This document shows, one piece after another, positions 33,305 to 43,057 of a stretch of DNA of 64,000 nt. The notes beneath the pieces were generated by a model. That model made no database searches, was not told the DNA's origin, and saw nothing but the letters and a program-made list of their open reading frames with translations. The number at the start of each line of letters is the position of its first letter. The first letter of the stretch is position 1. Source of the stretch: Planctomycetota bacterium (GTDB lineage: Bacteria > Planctomycetota > Phycisphaerae > Phycisphaerales > SM1A02); contig QWPW01000003.1 in assembly GCA_003671025.1 (NCBI GenBank), positions 1 through 64,000 of the forward strand. The letters are read 5' to 3'. Position numbers and translations under genes: made by a program.

Positions 33305-34027
33305 ATGAACGACAACGTGAACGACAACATGAACGACAGCCTGAATGACGACACGCGCAAGAGCGAGGCGCTGCCTCGCGAGTTGACGTTCGTCGCGCGC
33401 GCGCTCGATGCGCGTGCCACGCACATGCGCGGTGAGCTCTCCGAGCAAGCGCTTGAGCGCATCTTCGCCGCGAGCGACATGCAACTTCCGCTAGGCGAAT
33501 ACGCGAATTCCGCGCCGATTGCAGGCCGAATCGTGCGTGCAACCAACGTGACTGGGACGAACTGGGTGACCCGCGCGCTGCGCATCGCGGCAGCAGTCGC
33601 CGTGGTTGCGGGGTTGACTGGCGTGACCATCGCGCTCGTGCGCGGCTACGTCAATCCAGTTGTTCCGGGCATGGAGCCAGGCGGCACGCTGGTTCAGGCG
33701 CCTGAAATTCCCGCGGCAGCGCCTCTCGATGTTGTCGCGCGCAATGATTCCTCAGTCAACCCAGTGATGACGCCGCGTAGCACGCCTGCCTTGACTCCCG
33801 ATCACCTCGATCAAGCGCTGTCCGCAGCATTTGTCACGCAAAGCGCTGCGAACTCAACGACGGCGATGATCGTGGCTCTCGCCGACGGCAACGTCGCAGC
33901 GGTGACCCAGTTTGCTTCGACCGCCGAGCGAGGCAGCGACTTTGAACTTGATCTTGATGCGACAACCTACGACGATCTCTCTGGCGAGATCTCTGCGATT
34001 CTCGCCGCGCCCGCGAGTCCTCACTGA
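33305..34027 (+). CDS. Single-pass membrane protein, possible anti-sigma factor
   Basis: A 240-residue protein. A low-complexity N-terminus of repeated M/V-N-D units is followed by a cytoplasmic segment of about 70 residues. One membrane helix (RIAAAVAVVAGLTGVTIALV, about 93-112) comes next, with a proline/alanine-rich extracytoplasmic part. The layout and position downstream of an ECF sigma gene fit an anti-sigma factor, but no zinc-binding HxxxCxxC motif is present. ATG 33305 or GTG 33296 are both possible. Function is not established. Confidence 0.6.
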   Translation: MNDNVNDNMNDSLNDDTRKSEALPRELTFVARALDARATHMRGELSEQALERIFAASDMQLPLGEYANSAPIAGRIVRATNVTGTNWVTRALRIAAAVAVVAGLTGVTIALVRGYVNPVVPGMEPGGTLVQAPEIPAAAPLDVVARNDSSVNPVMTPRSTPALTPDHLDQALSAAFVTQSAANSTTAMIVALADGNVAAVTQFASTAERGSDFELDLDATTYDDLSGEISAILAAPASPH

Positions 34028-34087
34028 CGCGCGCGGACAACTGATCGAAAGCTCGGTTGATCGAACAAACTTTTCCGCGAACTCCTC

Positions 34088-34972
34088 ATGCGACACACGC
34101 TTCGAACTCCGCTTGCATCTGGGCATGAGCAAGTTCATGCGCAACACGCGCGTCGTTTGATCGGCGCACTCCTCGCAAGTCTGTTGGTGAGTGCCGAGGC
34201 ACTCGCGCGACAGGCTCCGCCCGCAGATCCGCCGACACATGCGCCGACACATGCGCCAGCGGTGAACAACGATCAAGCAGCGCGCAACGATCGAGCGCCG
34301 CGCAACCAACCGCTGCCTCCCGATTGGCCGCGCGCGGGTGGCTTCGGTGCCGCCAGTGAACGGCCGATGATCGAAGGTCTCGTCGCGGAAAGCATCAACG
34401 GACCGATGCGCGCGCGACGAGAGTTGACCGACGATGACGTGATGCGCGCGATTGAGGTCGCGAAAGAAGTGGCGCCGTCGTGGGGTCAAGCACTGCAAGC
34501 GCGCGCGCAGGAAGACATGGAGCAATTCAAGATGGCGCTGCGTGGTCGCGCCCGTCGATTGCTCGAATTGCTTGCGCTCAAAGAGCGTGCGCCTGTGGTG
34601 TATCAAGCGAAAATCACCGAGTTGCGCGCGCAAGCGGATACGGAGCGCGCTGCCGCAGAGTTGCGCGCTGCGGAGCACGATGCGAGTGTCACCGCTGAGA
34701 AGTTGACGCAACTCCGCGCGGGGCTCGACGACGCTGCACGCAAACAAGTCGACGCCACATTGGCGGCACGTCGTGCAGAGTTGGTCGCACTTGATGAGCG
34801 ACTCACGCAGTTGCGCGGCAAACTCGATGCGGATGCGACGATTGCCGCGGAGTTGGCGCTTGAAGTGAAAGCGCATGCGAACCTGCCGCGCGAACAATCG
34901 CGTGGCGGCGAACGCGGCCCCGATCGGGATGACAATCGCAAACCGCCGCGTGAACCTGCACCGCGCGATTGA
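34088..34972 (+). CDS. Exported coiled-coil protein of unknown function
   Basis: A 294-residue protein. An unusually long, histidine/arginine-rich lead is followed by a signal helix (RRLIGALLASLLVSAEALA). A proline/asparagine-rich linker comes next, then an alanine/arginine/glutamate-rich coiled coil (about 130-265), and a charged tail ending PPREPAPRD. No domain is recognised. It lies 60 bp after the putative anti-sigma gene and may belong to the same transcript. A periplasmic scaffold or stress protein is possible but speculative. Confidence 0.65.
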   Translation: MRHTLRTPLASGHEQVHAQHARRLIGALLASLLVSAEALARQAPPADPPTHAPTHAPAVNNDQAARNDRAPRNQPLPPDWPRAGGFGAASERPMIEGLVAESINGPMRARRELTDDDVMRAIEVAKEVAPSWGQALQARAQEDMEQFKMALRGRARRLLELLALKERAPVVYQAKITELRAQADTERAAAELRAAEHDASVTAEKLTQLRAGLDDAARKQVDATLAARRAELVALDERLTQLRGKLDADATIAAELALEVKAHANLPREQSRGGERGPDRDDNRKPPREPAPRD

Positions 34973-35061
34973 TCGCACTTGATCGCGCGAGCACGCGCGA
35001 TCACCGCAAACACATCGAATGACAAACATCAGCGCGCCGTCGCGCGAGTAGCATTCGCGCC

Positions 35062-36132
35062 ATGCAAGACGGTGAGGATGAAGGCAACACCAGCGCGACG
35101 AGCGCAACGACAGGAGCAAGGACGAGCGCGGCACACTCACGCTCGTCACGCTCGCGTTTCGCGCTCGGCACTGCGGGACGCATCGGAGTTGCCGCGCTCC
35201 TCTTCATTCTCTTGGCCTGTGTCGCAACACTTCCGTGGTCGCTCGGCAGCGTGGCCACTGGCGCGACGCGTCTCGCGCGCTACGAAGCGTCAAACCTCTC
35301 GCTCAATCTGCTTCCACCCATTTGGAAATCGCTGCACGGCGATGATCTCACGCGCGTCGACGCCGCCGTCGCTGCGAATCAATACGTGCCCACGCGCATC
35401 CTCGGAACCGATCGACTCGGTCGCGATGTGCTCGCGCGATTACTCGCCGGCGGCGCAATCAGTTTGTTGGTGGGACTCAGCGCCGCCGCGATCGCGGTCG
35501 TCGTGGGAACGTTGTACGGATCACTCGCGGGCACCGCGGGCGGCCGCACCGATGCTCTGCTCATGCGCGTCGTTGACATTCTTTTCGGATTGCCCTCGAT
35601 CCTTTTGGTCGTGCTCCTCGCAGTAGCGGTGGACGGCGTGATGGAACGGCGCGGCGCGGATCTTTCGTTGTTCGCGCGGCAAACAATCAACATCGCGACG
35701 CTGCTCATCGCCATCGGCGGCGTCAGTTGGCTCACCATGGCTCGCGTCATTCGCGGTCAAGTGATGTCGCTGCGCGCGAAGCCGTTCATGGAGGCGTGTC
35801 GCGCGATCGGCGTCGGCGCGCCACGCCAGTTTTACGCGCATTTGCTGCCCAATCTCATCGGCCCGATCGTCGTCTATGCCGCGTTGGCCGTGCCTGCCGC
35901 GATTCTCTCGGAGAGCTTTCTGAGCTTTCTCGGCATCGGTGTGCGCGAACCGCTTCCGAGTTGGGGCAACTTGGCCGCCGATGGTTTGGGCGAACTCAAC
36001 ACCGTCGAAAGTCGCTGGTGGTTGCTCGCCGCGCCTTGCCTCTTCATTGCCATGACATTGGTCTCGCTCAATTTTTTGGGCGACGAGTTGCGGGAACGAT
36101 TCGATCCGATGCGCGGCCGTCGCAGCGGCTGA
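35062..36132 (+). CDS. ABC transporter permease, DppC/OppC type (first copy)
   Basis: A 356-residue inner-membrane permease of the peptide/nickel ABC importer family. A charged serine/threonine-rich N-terminal tail precedes TM1 (IGVAALLFILLACVATLPW). The signature ILGTDRLGRDVLARLLAGG follows, with the binding-protein-dependent EAA loop near EACRAIGVGAPRQFYAHLLPNLIGPIVVYAALAVPAAILSESFLSFLGIG. Its ATG is preceded by TAGCATTCGCGCC with no ribosome-binding site, suggesting a leaderless transcript. It is the first of five transporter genes and one of two DppC-type permeases in the set. Confidence 0.92.
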   Translation: MQDGEDEGNTSATSATTGARTSAAHSRSSRSRFALGTAGRIGVAALLFILLACVATLPWSLGSVATGATRLARYEASNLSLNLLPPIWKSLHGDDLTRVDAAVAANQYVPTRILGTDRLGRDVLARLLAGGAISLLVGLSAAAIAVVVGTLYGSLAGTAGGRTDALLMRVVDILFGLPSILLVVLLAVAVDGVMERRGADLSLFARQTINIATLLIAIGGVSWLTMARVIRGQVMSLRAKPFMEACRAIGVGAPRQFYAHLLPNLIGPIVVYAALAVPAAILSESFLSFLGIGVREPLPSWGNLAADGLGELNTVESRWWLLAAPCLFIAMTLVSLNFLGDELRERFDPMRGRRSG

Positions 36133-36201
36133 GTGACTCGCGCGCATTGTTCGCGTGCAGAGCCGTTAGGATGGCCTCTATCCAATCTGGAAGGTGCCTC
36201 T

Positions 36202-38094
36202 ATGAACAATCGCTTCGGCCTCAAGGACTTCATTCAGATCGTGCTGCTCGGCGCGGTTGTGCTCTTGGTGTGGTTGCAGATGGTGCAGCAAGATCGCGAT
36301 CGCGTCTTGCAGCAAGACGTCATCGCCAAGCTCTCTGCTATCGAGAAGAAACTTTCCAGCGGACTTGTTGCGGTGCAAAGCGCCGCGAGCAATTCTGCGA
36401 ACCAAGCGGCGTCGTCGACGCAGGCATCCGCACGCGATGAATCGTGGGCGCGCCCGGGCATCAAGATTGAATGGCAAGAGCCGTGGAACTTCGCGACCGA
36501 TCCGAATTCAATTCCCGGCTTTCAAGATGGTGGCGAGTTCACCGAGATCTTCGAAGGGCAGCCTGCGAAGGTCACGCCGTATCTCGCGAGCGATGTCTAT
36601 GCGCGACGCGTGCTTGACCGCGTCTGTGATTCGATGGGCGCGTATGACCCGAAAACCCTGCGATTTCGCGGGCTTTTGGCTGATGCATGGCAACAAGACC
36701 CCAACGGTTTCTGGATCCGCGCGCGCTTGCGCAGTGGTCTGAAGTTCTCTGACGGCGAGCCGATCACCGCCGAAGACATTCGTTGGACGTTCATGGATTT
36801 CATCTTCAATCCATCGATCGAAGCGGAGCGCACGCGCTCGACGCTCGACCAGATCACCGGTGTCACGGTCATCGATCCGCTCACGGTCGAGATCACGTTC
36901 TCCAAGGCGCTCTCGTTCAATCTCGATTACGCCTTGGGTGTCTACATCCTGCCCAAACATTTCTACTCGAAGTTCGAGCCCGCGCAGATCAATAGTTCGA
37001 CGGGGCTGTTGCTCGGCTCTGGTCCCTATCGCGTGGAGCGACTCGACGCGAGTCAGCAATGGACGCCAGGCAACGACCTCGTGTTAGTGCGCAACGAAAA
37101 TTACTACGGTGTGCGATGCCCGTTGGACAAGATGCGTTTCAAGGTCGTGCAAGATGACCTCGCGCGCTTGGTCGCGTATCGCAACGGTGAGGGCGACATG
37201 ATCATCCCCACCAGTCCGCAGTTTGTGAAGACCATCAAAGAGCCGGGCTGGGATGACGCCAATCATTCGCTCAAGTGGATCAACATGCGCTCGGGCTACT
37301 CGTTCATCGCGTGGAATTCGGGACTGCGCAACGGTCGGCAGACACCATTCGGCGACAAGCGGGTGCGCTTGGCAATGACGCTTTGCCTTGATCGTGAAAA
37401 GATGATTCGCGACATTTGGGAGGGCATCGGCGTGGTGGCCAAGGGTTCGGTGAATCCTGAGAGTCCCGCGTCGGATCCCGCGCTTTTGCCATGGCCGTTT
37501 GACCCAGAAAAGGGCAAAAAGCTGCTGAAAGAGTGCGGTTGGGAAGATCGTGATGGCGACGGCATCATCGAAAACGCAGCGGGCGAGCGCTTTGAATTTG
37601 AGTTCACGCGTTCGGGTGGCGGCGAGATTGCAGAACGCATTTCCAACTACGTCAAAGACAGTTACACCAAGGTTGGCATCGTGGTCACGGTCAAAGTGGT
37701 GGACTGGTCGATCATGCAAGAGATCACCAAGAGTCGCGACTTCGACGCGCTGACCATGGCGTGGTCCGCGAGCGCGCCCGAAAGTGATCCGCGACAGATC
37801 TTTCACTCCGAGTCGATCAAAGAAGGCGGCGACAACTTCGTGCAATGGAACTCGCCGCGCGCGGATGAGTTGATTGACAAGATTCGTTCGACGCTCGATT
37901 TCGACACACGCATGGCGGTGTGGCATGAGTTCGAAGCGACGCTGCACGATGAGCAGCCGTACACGTTCATTCGCTTGTCGCCGTGGGCGCGCTTCGTCAA
38001 GAAGTCGGTGGGCAATGTCGAGATGTACAAGACGGGACTCGAGCCGTGGGAATTCTTCCGCACTGGCGCCGAGCCCGCGCCCGCGGGTGGATGA
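36202..38094 (+). CDS. Peptide-type ABC transporter substrate-binding protein (SBP_bac_5)
   Basis: A 630-residue extracytoplasmic binding protein. It has an N-terminal signal anchor (FIQIVLLGAVVLLVWLQMV), not an obvious lipobox, then a coiled stretch and the family-5 fold. Features are RVLDRVCDSMGAYDP, LRSGLKFSDGEPITAEDIRWTF, DKRVRLAMTLCLDREKMIRDIWEGIGVVAKGSV and AWSASAPESDPRQIFHSES. GGAAGGTG precedes the ATG at 36202. The uncleaved-looking N-terminal helix suggests membrane tethering. It lies between two permease genes. Confidence 0.93.
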   Translation: MNNRFGLKDFIQIVLLGAVVLLVWLQMVQQDRDRVLQQDVIAKLSAIEKKLSSGLVAVQSAASNSANQAASSTQASARDESWARPGIKIEWQEPWNFATDPNSIPGFQDGGEFTEIFEGQPAKVTPYLASDVYARRVLDRVCDSMGAYDPKTLRFRGLLADAWQQDPNGFWIRARLRSGLKFSDGEPITAEDIRWTFMDFIFNPSIEAERTRSTLDQITGVTVIDPLTVEITFSKALSFNLDYALGVYILPKHFYSKFEPAQINSSTGLLLGSGPYRVERLDASQQWTPGNDLVLVRNENYYGVRCPLDKMRFKVVQDDLARLVAYRNGEGDMIIPTSPQFVKTIKEPGWDDANHSLKWINMRSGYSFIAWNSGLRNGRQTPFGDKRVRLAMTLCLDREKMIRDIWEGIGVVAKGSVNPESPASDPALLPWPFDPEKGKKLLKECGWEDRDGDGIIENAAGERFEFEFTRSGGGEIAERISNYVKDSYTKVGIVVTVKVVDWSIMQEITKSRDFDALTMAWSASAPESDPRQIFHSESIKEGGDNFVQWNSPRADELIDKIRSTLDFDTRMAVWHEFEATLHDEQPYTFIRLSPWARFVKKSVGNVEMYKTGLEPWEFFRTGAEPAPAGG

Positions 38095-38172
38095 TGTTGT
38101 TGATACCGATCGAGCGATCAAGCAAACCGCGGTGCGAAACCCTGATCAAGACCCTGAGCCAAGCGTGACCGG

Positions 38173-39783
38173 ATGCTGAACTACATCATCAGACGCATCC
38201 TCTTCATGCTGCCGACGGTGGTGGGAATCACGTTTCTCGTCTTCCTGTTGTTGGCGCTTTCGCCGGGCGGAATTGGCGCGGCACTCTCGGTGTCGGGTGG
38301 TCAGCAAGATGCGTCGAAAGCCGCGATTTTGCAGGCATATCTCGAAGATCGCTACGGACTCAACGATCCCGTCATCGTGCAGTACGGTCGATGGCTACAT
38401 CGCATTTCGCCGGTCAAGTTCGGCACGCGCGATCAGGTGACTCCTGCGGGCGAGCGCTTGCGCAGTCCCAAAGAAATCCCTGAGCCTCCGCTGCGCGAGT
38501 GGTTCGCGAAAGGCAAGTCGAGCGGCGCTGCTGATGCTTCGATGGCGACTGATTCAAAACTTGGATCAGGCGCAAACGAGACGCAACTTCTTGCGAGAGT
38601 CACTGCGATCATCGGGGTCGATGGCATGGCACTCGAAGGGGATGACGAAGTCGCGCGCCAACGCAGCTATCGCAAAGCTTCCAACGACGCGCTCACTGCG
38701 CGTTCGCGCTACCTCGCCTCCAAGCGCTCGTTTGAAAGCGCGCTCGCGGAGTACGCGACGGTTGCGCAGGAGCCGCAACTTCTCGACCGCAAAGGCAAGA
38801 TCGTGATTGATGCGATGGAGTCGCATCGCATCGATCATGCCAACGCCGCGTGGCCGAAAGTGGTGACCTCGGGCGACGCGATGTTGCAAGCGTTCAACGA
38901 TGCGTTGGTCGCACGCGAAGTGCTTGCGCTTGCGTTTGACGAAGGCGCGTTTCCCAACGCGGGTTTCCCGCTGATCCCCAATGTGTTGTGGGTGGGCACA
39001 CCTGACTTAGGAGTGGCGTTCTCCAAGAGTCGCCCCGTCACCGAACTCATCGCCAATGCGTTGCCCGTCACGCTGCTGCTGAACTTCTTGGCCTTCCCCT
39101 TGATCTATCTCATCGCGATTCCCTCGGGTGTGCTCGCAAGCGCGCGCGCGGGTTCGTGGTTCGACAAGATGTCTGGCGCGAGTTACGTCGCGCTGTGGTC
39201 GATTCCGACGGTGTGGGCGGGCGTGCTTGCGATTGGATATCTCGCCAATCAGCAGTATTTAGGCCTGTTTCCCGTGTCGGGATTGCATGACCGCGCTGCC
39301 GATGCGTGGACCTTCTTGCCCGGCATTCAAGCCAACGGCGTGTGGGCCATGGGTTGGTTGGTGGATTCGCTGTGGCACATCGTGTTGCCCGTGACCTGTT
39401 TGGTGTACGGCGGTTTCGCAGTGCTCTCCAAACAAACACGCGCCGCGATGCTCGACAACTTCAGCGCCGACTACGTGCGCACCGCCAAAGCTAAAGGCGT
39501 GTCGCGCAAAGATGTGGTCATCCATCATGTGTTTCGCAACAGCCTCTTGCCACTCATCACGATGTTCGTCACGGTGTTCCCCGCGACGCTCGCCGGAAGC
39601 GTGGTCATCGAGCGCATCTTCTCAGTGCCGGGAATGGGCAGCCTGATTCTTGATGCGATCAATCAACGCGATCGTGAACTCATTCTCGCCAACACCTTCA
39701 TGGTCGCGTGCGTGAACCTCGGCGCACTGCTCTGTGCCGACATCCTCTACGCATTGGCAGATCCGCGGGTGAGCTATGAGTGA
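38173..39783 (+). CDS. ABC transporter permease, DppB/OppB type, with large periplasmic insertion
   Basis: A 536-residue permease, versus about 310-340 for DppB. TM1 is standard (YIIRRILFMLPTVVGITFLVFLLLALSPG), followed by YGLNDPVIVQYGRWLHRISPVKFG. An alanine/arginine-rich, coiled-coil-like insertion of roughly 190 residues (about 80-270) comes next. Then the normal DLGVAFSKSRPVTELIANALPVTLLL and the remaining helices follow, with the EAA loop KAKGVSRKDVVIHHVFRNSLLPLI. The insertion falls exactly in the loop between TM1 and the DLG motif, so it faces the periplasm. It overlaps the next permease gene by 8 bp. Confidence 0.93.
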   Translation: MLNYIIRRILFMLPTVVGITFLVFLLLALSPGGIGAALSVSGGQQDASKAAILQAYLEDRYGLNDPVIVQYGRWLHRISPVKFGTRDQVTPAGERLRSPKEIPEPPLREWFAKGKSSGAADASMATDSKLGSGANETQLLARVTAIIGVDGMALEGDDEVARQRSYRKASNDALTARSRYLASKRSFESALAEYATVAQEPQLLDRKGKIVIDAMESHRIDHANAAWPKVVTSGDAMLQAFNDALVAREVLALAFDEGAFPNAGFPLIPNVLWVGTPDLGVAFSKSRPVTELIANALPVTLLLNFLAFPLIYLIAIPSGVLASARAGSWFDKMSGASYVALWSIPTVWAGVLAIGYLANQQYLGLFPVSGLHDRAADAWTFLPGIQANGVWAMGWLVDSLWHIVLPVTCLVYGGFAVLSKQTRAAMLDNFSADYVRTAKAKGVSRKDVVIHHVFRNSLLPLITMFVTVFPATLAGSVVIERIFSVPGMGSLILDAINQRDRELILANTFMVACVNLGALLCADILYALADPRVSYE

Positions 39784-41296
39784 TGCACGCAAGCCACTGC
39801 GCGACGGCGACGCGAGCGCGACGCCCGCGTCTATCTCCGGCATCGAAGCGATGCGCGGTGTCGGTTCGGCGCGGGCCAAAGGATTTTGGGCCGATGCATG
39901 GGATCGAATCCTCGCGCGTATCGGCGTGCGTGTTGCCTTGGCGTGGATCGGAAGCATTGCGTTTTTTGCGGTGTTTGCGCCAGTTTTGGCCAGCGCGCAT
40001 CCTCTGCTGCGCAGCAACACCGCGACCGGGACATGGGATTCGCCGCTGTGGCAAAATCTCACCAGCGTCGATTTCGTGTTGCTCGCGGGCGCAGTGTTTG
40101 GCGTTCCCTTTGTGTTCATGCCCGCGTCACTGGCGTCGCGTTTAGGCGTCGCGCAACGCTCGACACGCCTCGTGTTGATGTTGCTCATCGGCATGCAGGC
40201 GGGCATCACCGTCGTCGTGTGCGGCGCAATCTCCGCGTGGGCGCGCGACATCGACAGCGCGACGTGGATTCGCGAACTCTCGCGCGTCGCCGCATTTCCG
40301 TGGATCGCCGCAAGTGTGGTGAGCGCGGTGATGGCCGCGGTTGCGCTGCTTCTCGCGGGACGACAGTCGACGCGAGTCGCGCTGATCGCGCTCGCCGCAG
40401 TGATTGCAGTTTCATCGAGTGCGTCGCGTTGGACCGATCGTCTGGTGAACTTCGATGCTTACGACGATCAAGAAGCATCGGGCGAGTTCAGCATGATCTA
40501 CACGTTGGTGCCGTTTTCGCCCGACTTTGGTCGATCCGATTTGTACGTGCTCGAACCGATGACCAAGATTTCGCAGGCGATTCCGCAAACGGCGGGTCGG
40601 CCTATCGGCGAACGCACCGTGCTCTTGGGCAGCGACGCGATTGGCAAAGACGTGCTCTCACAGATGATGTGGGCGTGCCGATTATCGATTTCGATTGGCC
40701 TCGTCTCCACGGGGCTCGCCGTACTCATCGGCGTCACCATGGGCGCAGTGATGGGATATTTTGGCGGCTGGGTTGACCTGTTGCTCTACCGCGTGGTCGA
40801 GATCTTCATGGCCATTCCCGTGTTGTTCTTGCTCATCGTGGCGGCCGCAGTTTTGCCGCGCAACACCTACATGATGATGGCGATCATTGGATGCGTTTCA
40901 TGGACCGGCGCCGCGCGCTTCACTCGCGCGGAGTTCTACAAACTGCGCAAACAAGACTTCGTGCAAGGCGCGCAAGCAGCGGGTTTGCCCCTGCGTTCTG
41001 TGCTCTTTCGTCACATGCTTCCTAACGGCGTGACTCCAGTGTTGGTCGACGCGTCGTTCTCTGTCGCCGCCGCGATCATCGCCGAAGCGACGCTTTCGTA
41101 TCTCGGCCTTGGCCCTGATGGCCAAGCGTCTTGGGGCAAGCTGCTCTCGAGTGCGACCGGAACCACCGGCACATTCGTGTGGTGGTTGGCGATCTTCCCT
41201 GGCTTTGCGATCTTCTTCACAGTGCTCAGTTACAACATGCTCGGCGAGGCTATGCGCGACGCGATTGATCCCAAGCTCCGAAAGGCGGCGCATTGA
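39776..41296 (+). CDS. ABC transporter permease, DppC type (second copy, extended N-terminus)
   Basis: A 506-residue DppC-type permease, longer than the usual ~300. The N-terminal half adds about four membrane helices (39-60, 88-105, 125-147, 173-195 and further). The C-terminal half is canonical: [28 protein letters not shown], the EAA loop [60 protein letters not shown]. It overlaps the DppB-type gene by 8 bp and its TGA overlaps the ATG of the ATPase gene. It likely pairs with the DppB-type permease, leaving the first DppC copy as an alternate or accessory subunit. Confidence 0.93.
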   Translation: MSDARKPLRDGDASATPASISGIEAMRGVGSARAKGFWADAWDRILARIGVRVALAWIGSIAFFAVFAPVLASAHPLLRSNTATGTWDSPLWQNLTSVDFVLLAGAVFGVPFVFMPASLASRLGVAQRSTRLVLMLLIGMQAGITVVVCGAISAWARDIDSATWIRELSRVAAFPWIAASVVSAVMAAVALLLAGRQSTRVALIALAAVIAVSSSASRWTDRLVNFDAYDDQEASGEFSMIYTLVPFSPDFGRSDLYVLEPMTKISQAIPQTAGRPIGERTVLLGSDAIGKDVLSQMMWACRLSISIGLVSTGLAVLIGVTMGAVMGYFGGWVDLLLYRVVEIFMAIPVLFLLIVAAAVLPRNTYMMMAIIGCVSWTGAARFTRAEFYKLRKQDFVQGAQAAGLPLRSVLFRHMLPNGVTPVLVDASFSVAAAIIAEATLSYLGLGPDGQASWGKLLSSATGTTGTFVWWLAIFPGFAIFFTVLSYNMLGEAMRDAIDPKLRKAAH

Positions 41297-42438
41297 TGCA
41301 GTCTGCCGCAAGTCCTTCGCCTGAACTCGCGCCACCGCGCACCACACCATTGCTTGAAGTCGCTGATCTCGCGGTGAGCTTCGCGAATTCCGCGGGCGGT
41401 CCGCGCATTCAAGCGGTTGCAGGCGCGTCGATGACGGTGCATCCCAATCAAACGCTCGCAGTGGTCGGTGAATCCGGTTGCGGCAAGAGCGTGACTGCGA
41501 TGAGCACCATGCAACTCATTCCGCGGCCGCCGGGAAATTACGATCGCGGTTCGATCTTGTTTGAAGGACGCGATCTGCTTTCGCTCGGCGAACGCGAGAT
41601 GCTCAAAGTGCGTGGCGGTCAGATCGCCATGATCTTCCAAGAGCCGATGACGAGTTTGAATCCGGTCTACACCATCGGCGACCAAATCGTCGAAGCGGTG
41701 TTGCTCCATCAAAACGTCGGCATGGATGAAGCGTGGAAGATCGCCATCCGCGCGCTCATTGACGTGGGCATTCCCAAAGCAGAGGAGCGCATGCGTGCGT
41801 ATCCCCATCAATTTTCTGGTGGCATGCGCCAGCGCGTGATGATTGCGATGGCACTCGCATGTCAGCCGAAGTTGCTCCTCGCGGACGAACCGACTACCGC
41901 GCTCGATGTCACGATTCAGGCGCAAATCCTCGAGCTTTTGCGTGATCTGCAGCGCAACCGTGGCATGGGCATCATGCTCATCACTCACAACTTGGGTGTC
42001 GTTGCCGAGAACGCCGATGTGGTTTGCGTCATGTATGCCGGCCGCGTGGTGGAGTACGCGCGCGTGTTTGAGTTGTTCGACAATCCGCTCCATCCCTACA
42101 CGCGCGGACTGTTCAATTCGATTCCGCTGCTCAAACAGCGCAAGCATCGATTGACCACTGTGGAAGAAATCGTGCAGGATCCTGCGCAGTTCAAGATCGC
42201 GCTTCCATCAACGCCCGCGAGTGACTCTGCGCACAAACACGTCGGTGATGTCTCTGCGCTTGTTCCGTGGTGGCCCGATCCGCCGCGCGATGTGCGACCG
42301 ACAACAGTTGCGGGGCGCGATGAGTACGCGTTGGTGCAAGTGAGTCCGACGCGCTGGGTCGGATGCTTCAACACGCGCTTCGTCGAAGATCATCCGAGTG
42401 CGCGACCAGATCTCGACTATCGCCGCACCGACCACTAG
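41296..42438 (+). CDS. Peptide-type ABC transporter ATP-binding protein (DppD/OppD type)
   Basis: A 380-residue ATPase. Walker A is [19 protein letters not shown], the Q-loop is [22 protein letters not shown], the signature is [16 protein letters not shown], and Walker B is [20 protein letters not shown]. The C-terminal oligopeptide/dipeptide extension [17 protein letters not shown] is present, without a clear cysteine cluster. The ATG overlaps the permease stop (TGATG). No second ATPase (DppF/OppF) is encoded next to it, unlike most systems of this class, so it may act as a homodimer. Confidence 0.94.
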   Translation: MQSAASPSPELAPPRTTPLLEVADLAVSFANSAGGPRIQAVAGASMTVHPNQTLAVVGESGCGKSVTAMSTMQLIPRPPGNYDRGSILFEGRDLLSLGEREMLKVRGGQIAMIFQEPMTSLNPVYTIGDQIVEAVLLHQNVGMDEAWKIAIRALIDVGIPKAEERMRAYPHQFSGGMRQRVMIAMALACQPKLLLADEPTTALDVTIQAQILELLRDLQRNRGMGIMLITHNLGVVAENADVVCVMYAGRVVEYARVFELFDNPLHPYTRGLFNSIPLLKQRKHRLTTVEEIVQDPAQFKIALPSTPASDSAHKHVGDVSALVPWWPDPPRDVRPTTVAGRDEYALVQVSPTRWVGCFNTRFVEDHPSARPDLDYRRTDH

Positions 42439-42460
42439 GTCGACGCGGTACGCTGCGAAT

Positions 42461-42919
42461 ATGGATGCAGTCCTCATCGAGTTTCGGCGGTTGCGCGCAG
42501 GCGCGATCCTTCCCGCATACCAGTCCGAACAAGCCGCGGGCATGGACCTCTCCGCCGATCTCGACGAGCCCGTCGAAATCGAACCCGGCGACATCGTGGT
42601 GATTCCCTGCGGCTTCGCCATGGCGTTGCCCATCGGTTTCGAAGCGCAGATCCGTCCGCGCTCAGGGCTGGCCACCAAATTTGGAATCACGCTGCCTAAC
42701 GCCCCGGGCACTGTCGACTCGGACTATCGAGGCGAGATGAAAGTCCCGCTGATCAATCACGGCAAGATTCCCTTTGTTGTCGAGCCAGGGATGCGCATCG
42801 CGCAGATGATTGTGGCGCGCGTTGAACATGTGCAAATCCTTGAGGTAAAGGAACTTACGCAGACGCAACGTGGCGAGCGCGGCTTCGGCTCGACCGGCGT
42901 GGGACACGGTCCGCTCTAG
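42461..42919 (+). CDS. dut: Deoxyuridine 5'-triphosphate nucleotidohydrolase (dUTPase)
   Basis: A 152-residue trimeric dUTPase producing dUMP and keeping uracil out of DNA. The five motifs are visible: AGMDLSADLD (1), RPRSGLATKFGI (2), GTVDSDYRGEMKV (3), PGMRIAQMIVARV (4) and RGERGFGSTGVG (5). The ATG at 42461 has TACGCT 7 nt upstream and no ribosome-binding site, consistent with a leaderless message. It follows the transporter ATPase by 22 bp and precedes a 15-bp direct repeat. Confidence 0.96.
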   Translation: MDAVLIEFRRLRAGAILPAYQSEQAAGMDLSADLDEPVEIEPGDIVVIPCGFAMALPIGFEAQIRPRSGLATKFGITLPNAPGTVDSDYRGEMKVPLINHGKIPFVVEPGMRIAQMIVARVEHVQILEVKELTQTQRGERGFGSTGVGHGPL

Positions 42920-42928
42920 TTCCCTGAG

Positions 42929-42963
42929 GTCGATGCGCGGCGCATTCCGTCGATGCGAGGCGC
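42929..42963 (+). repeat. 15-bp direct repeat after dut
   Basis: GTCGATGCGCGGCGC (42929-42943) recurs as GTCGATGCGAGGCGC (42949-42963), offset 20 bp, ten bases after the dut stop codon. Confidence 0.8.
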
Positions 42964-43057
42964 GCCAACCCCTTTCCCAAACGCATCAAAAGCGTGACAA
43001 TGCGCGGCTCGCCGCAAAGGACGCGTACGCGTTCGATGTGTCGCCAAGGAGTTTTGA

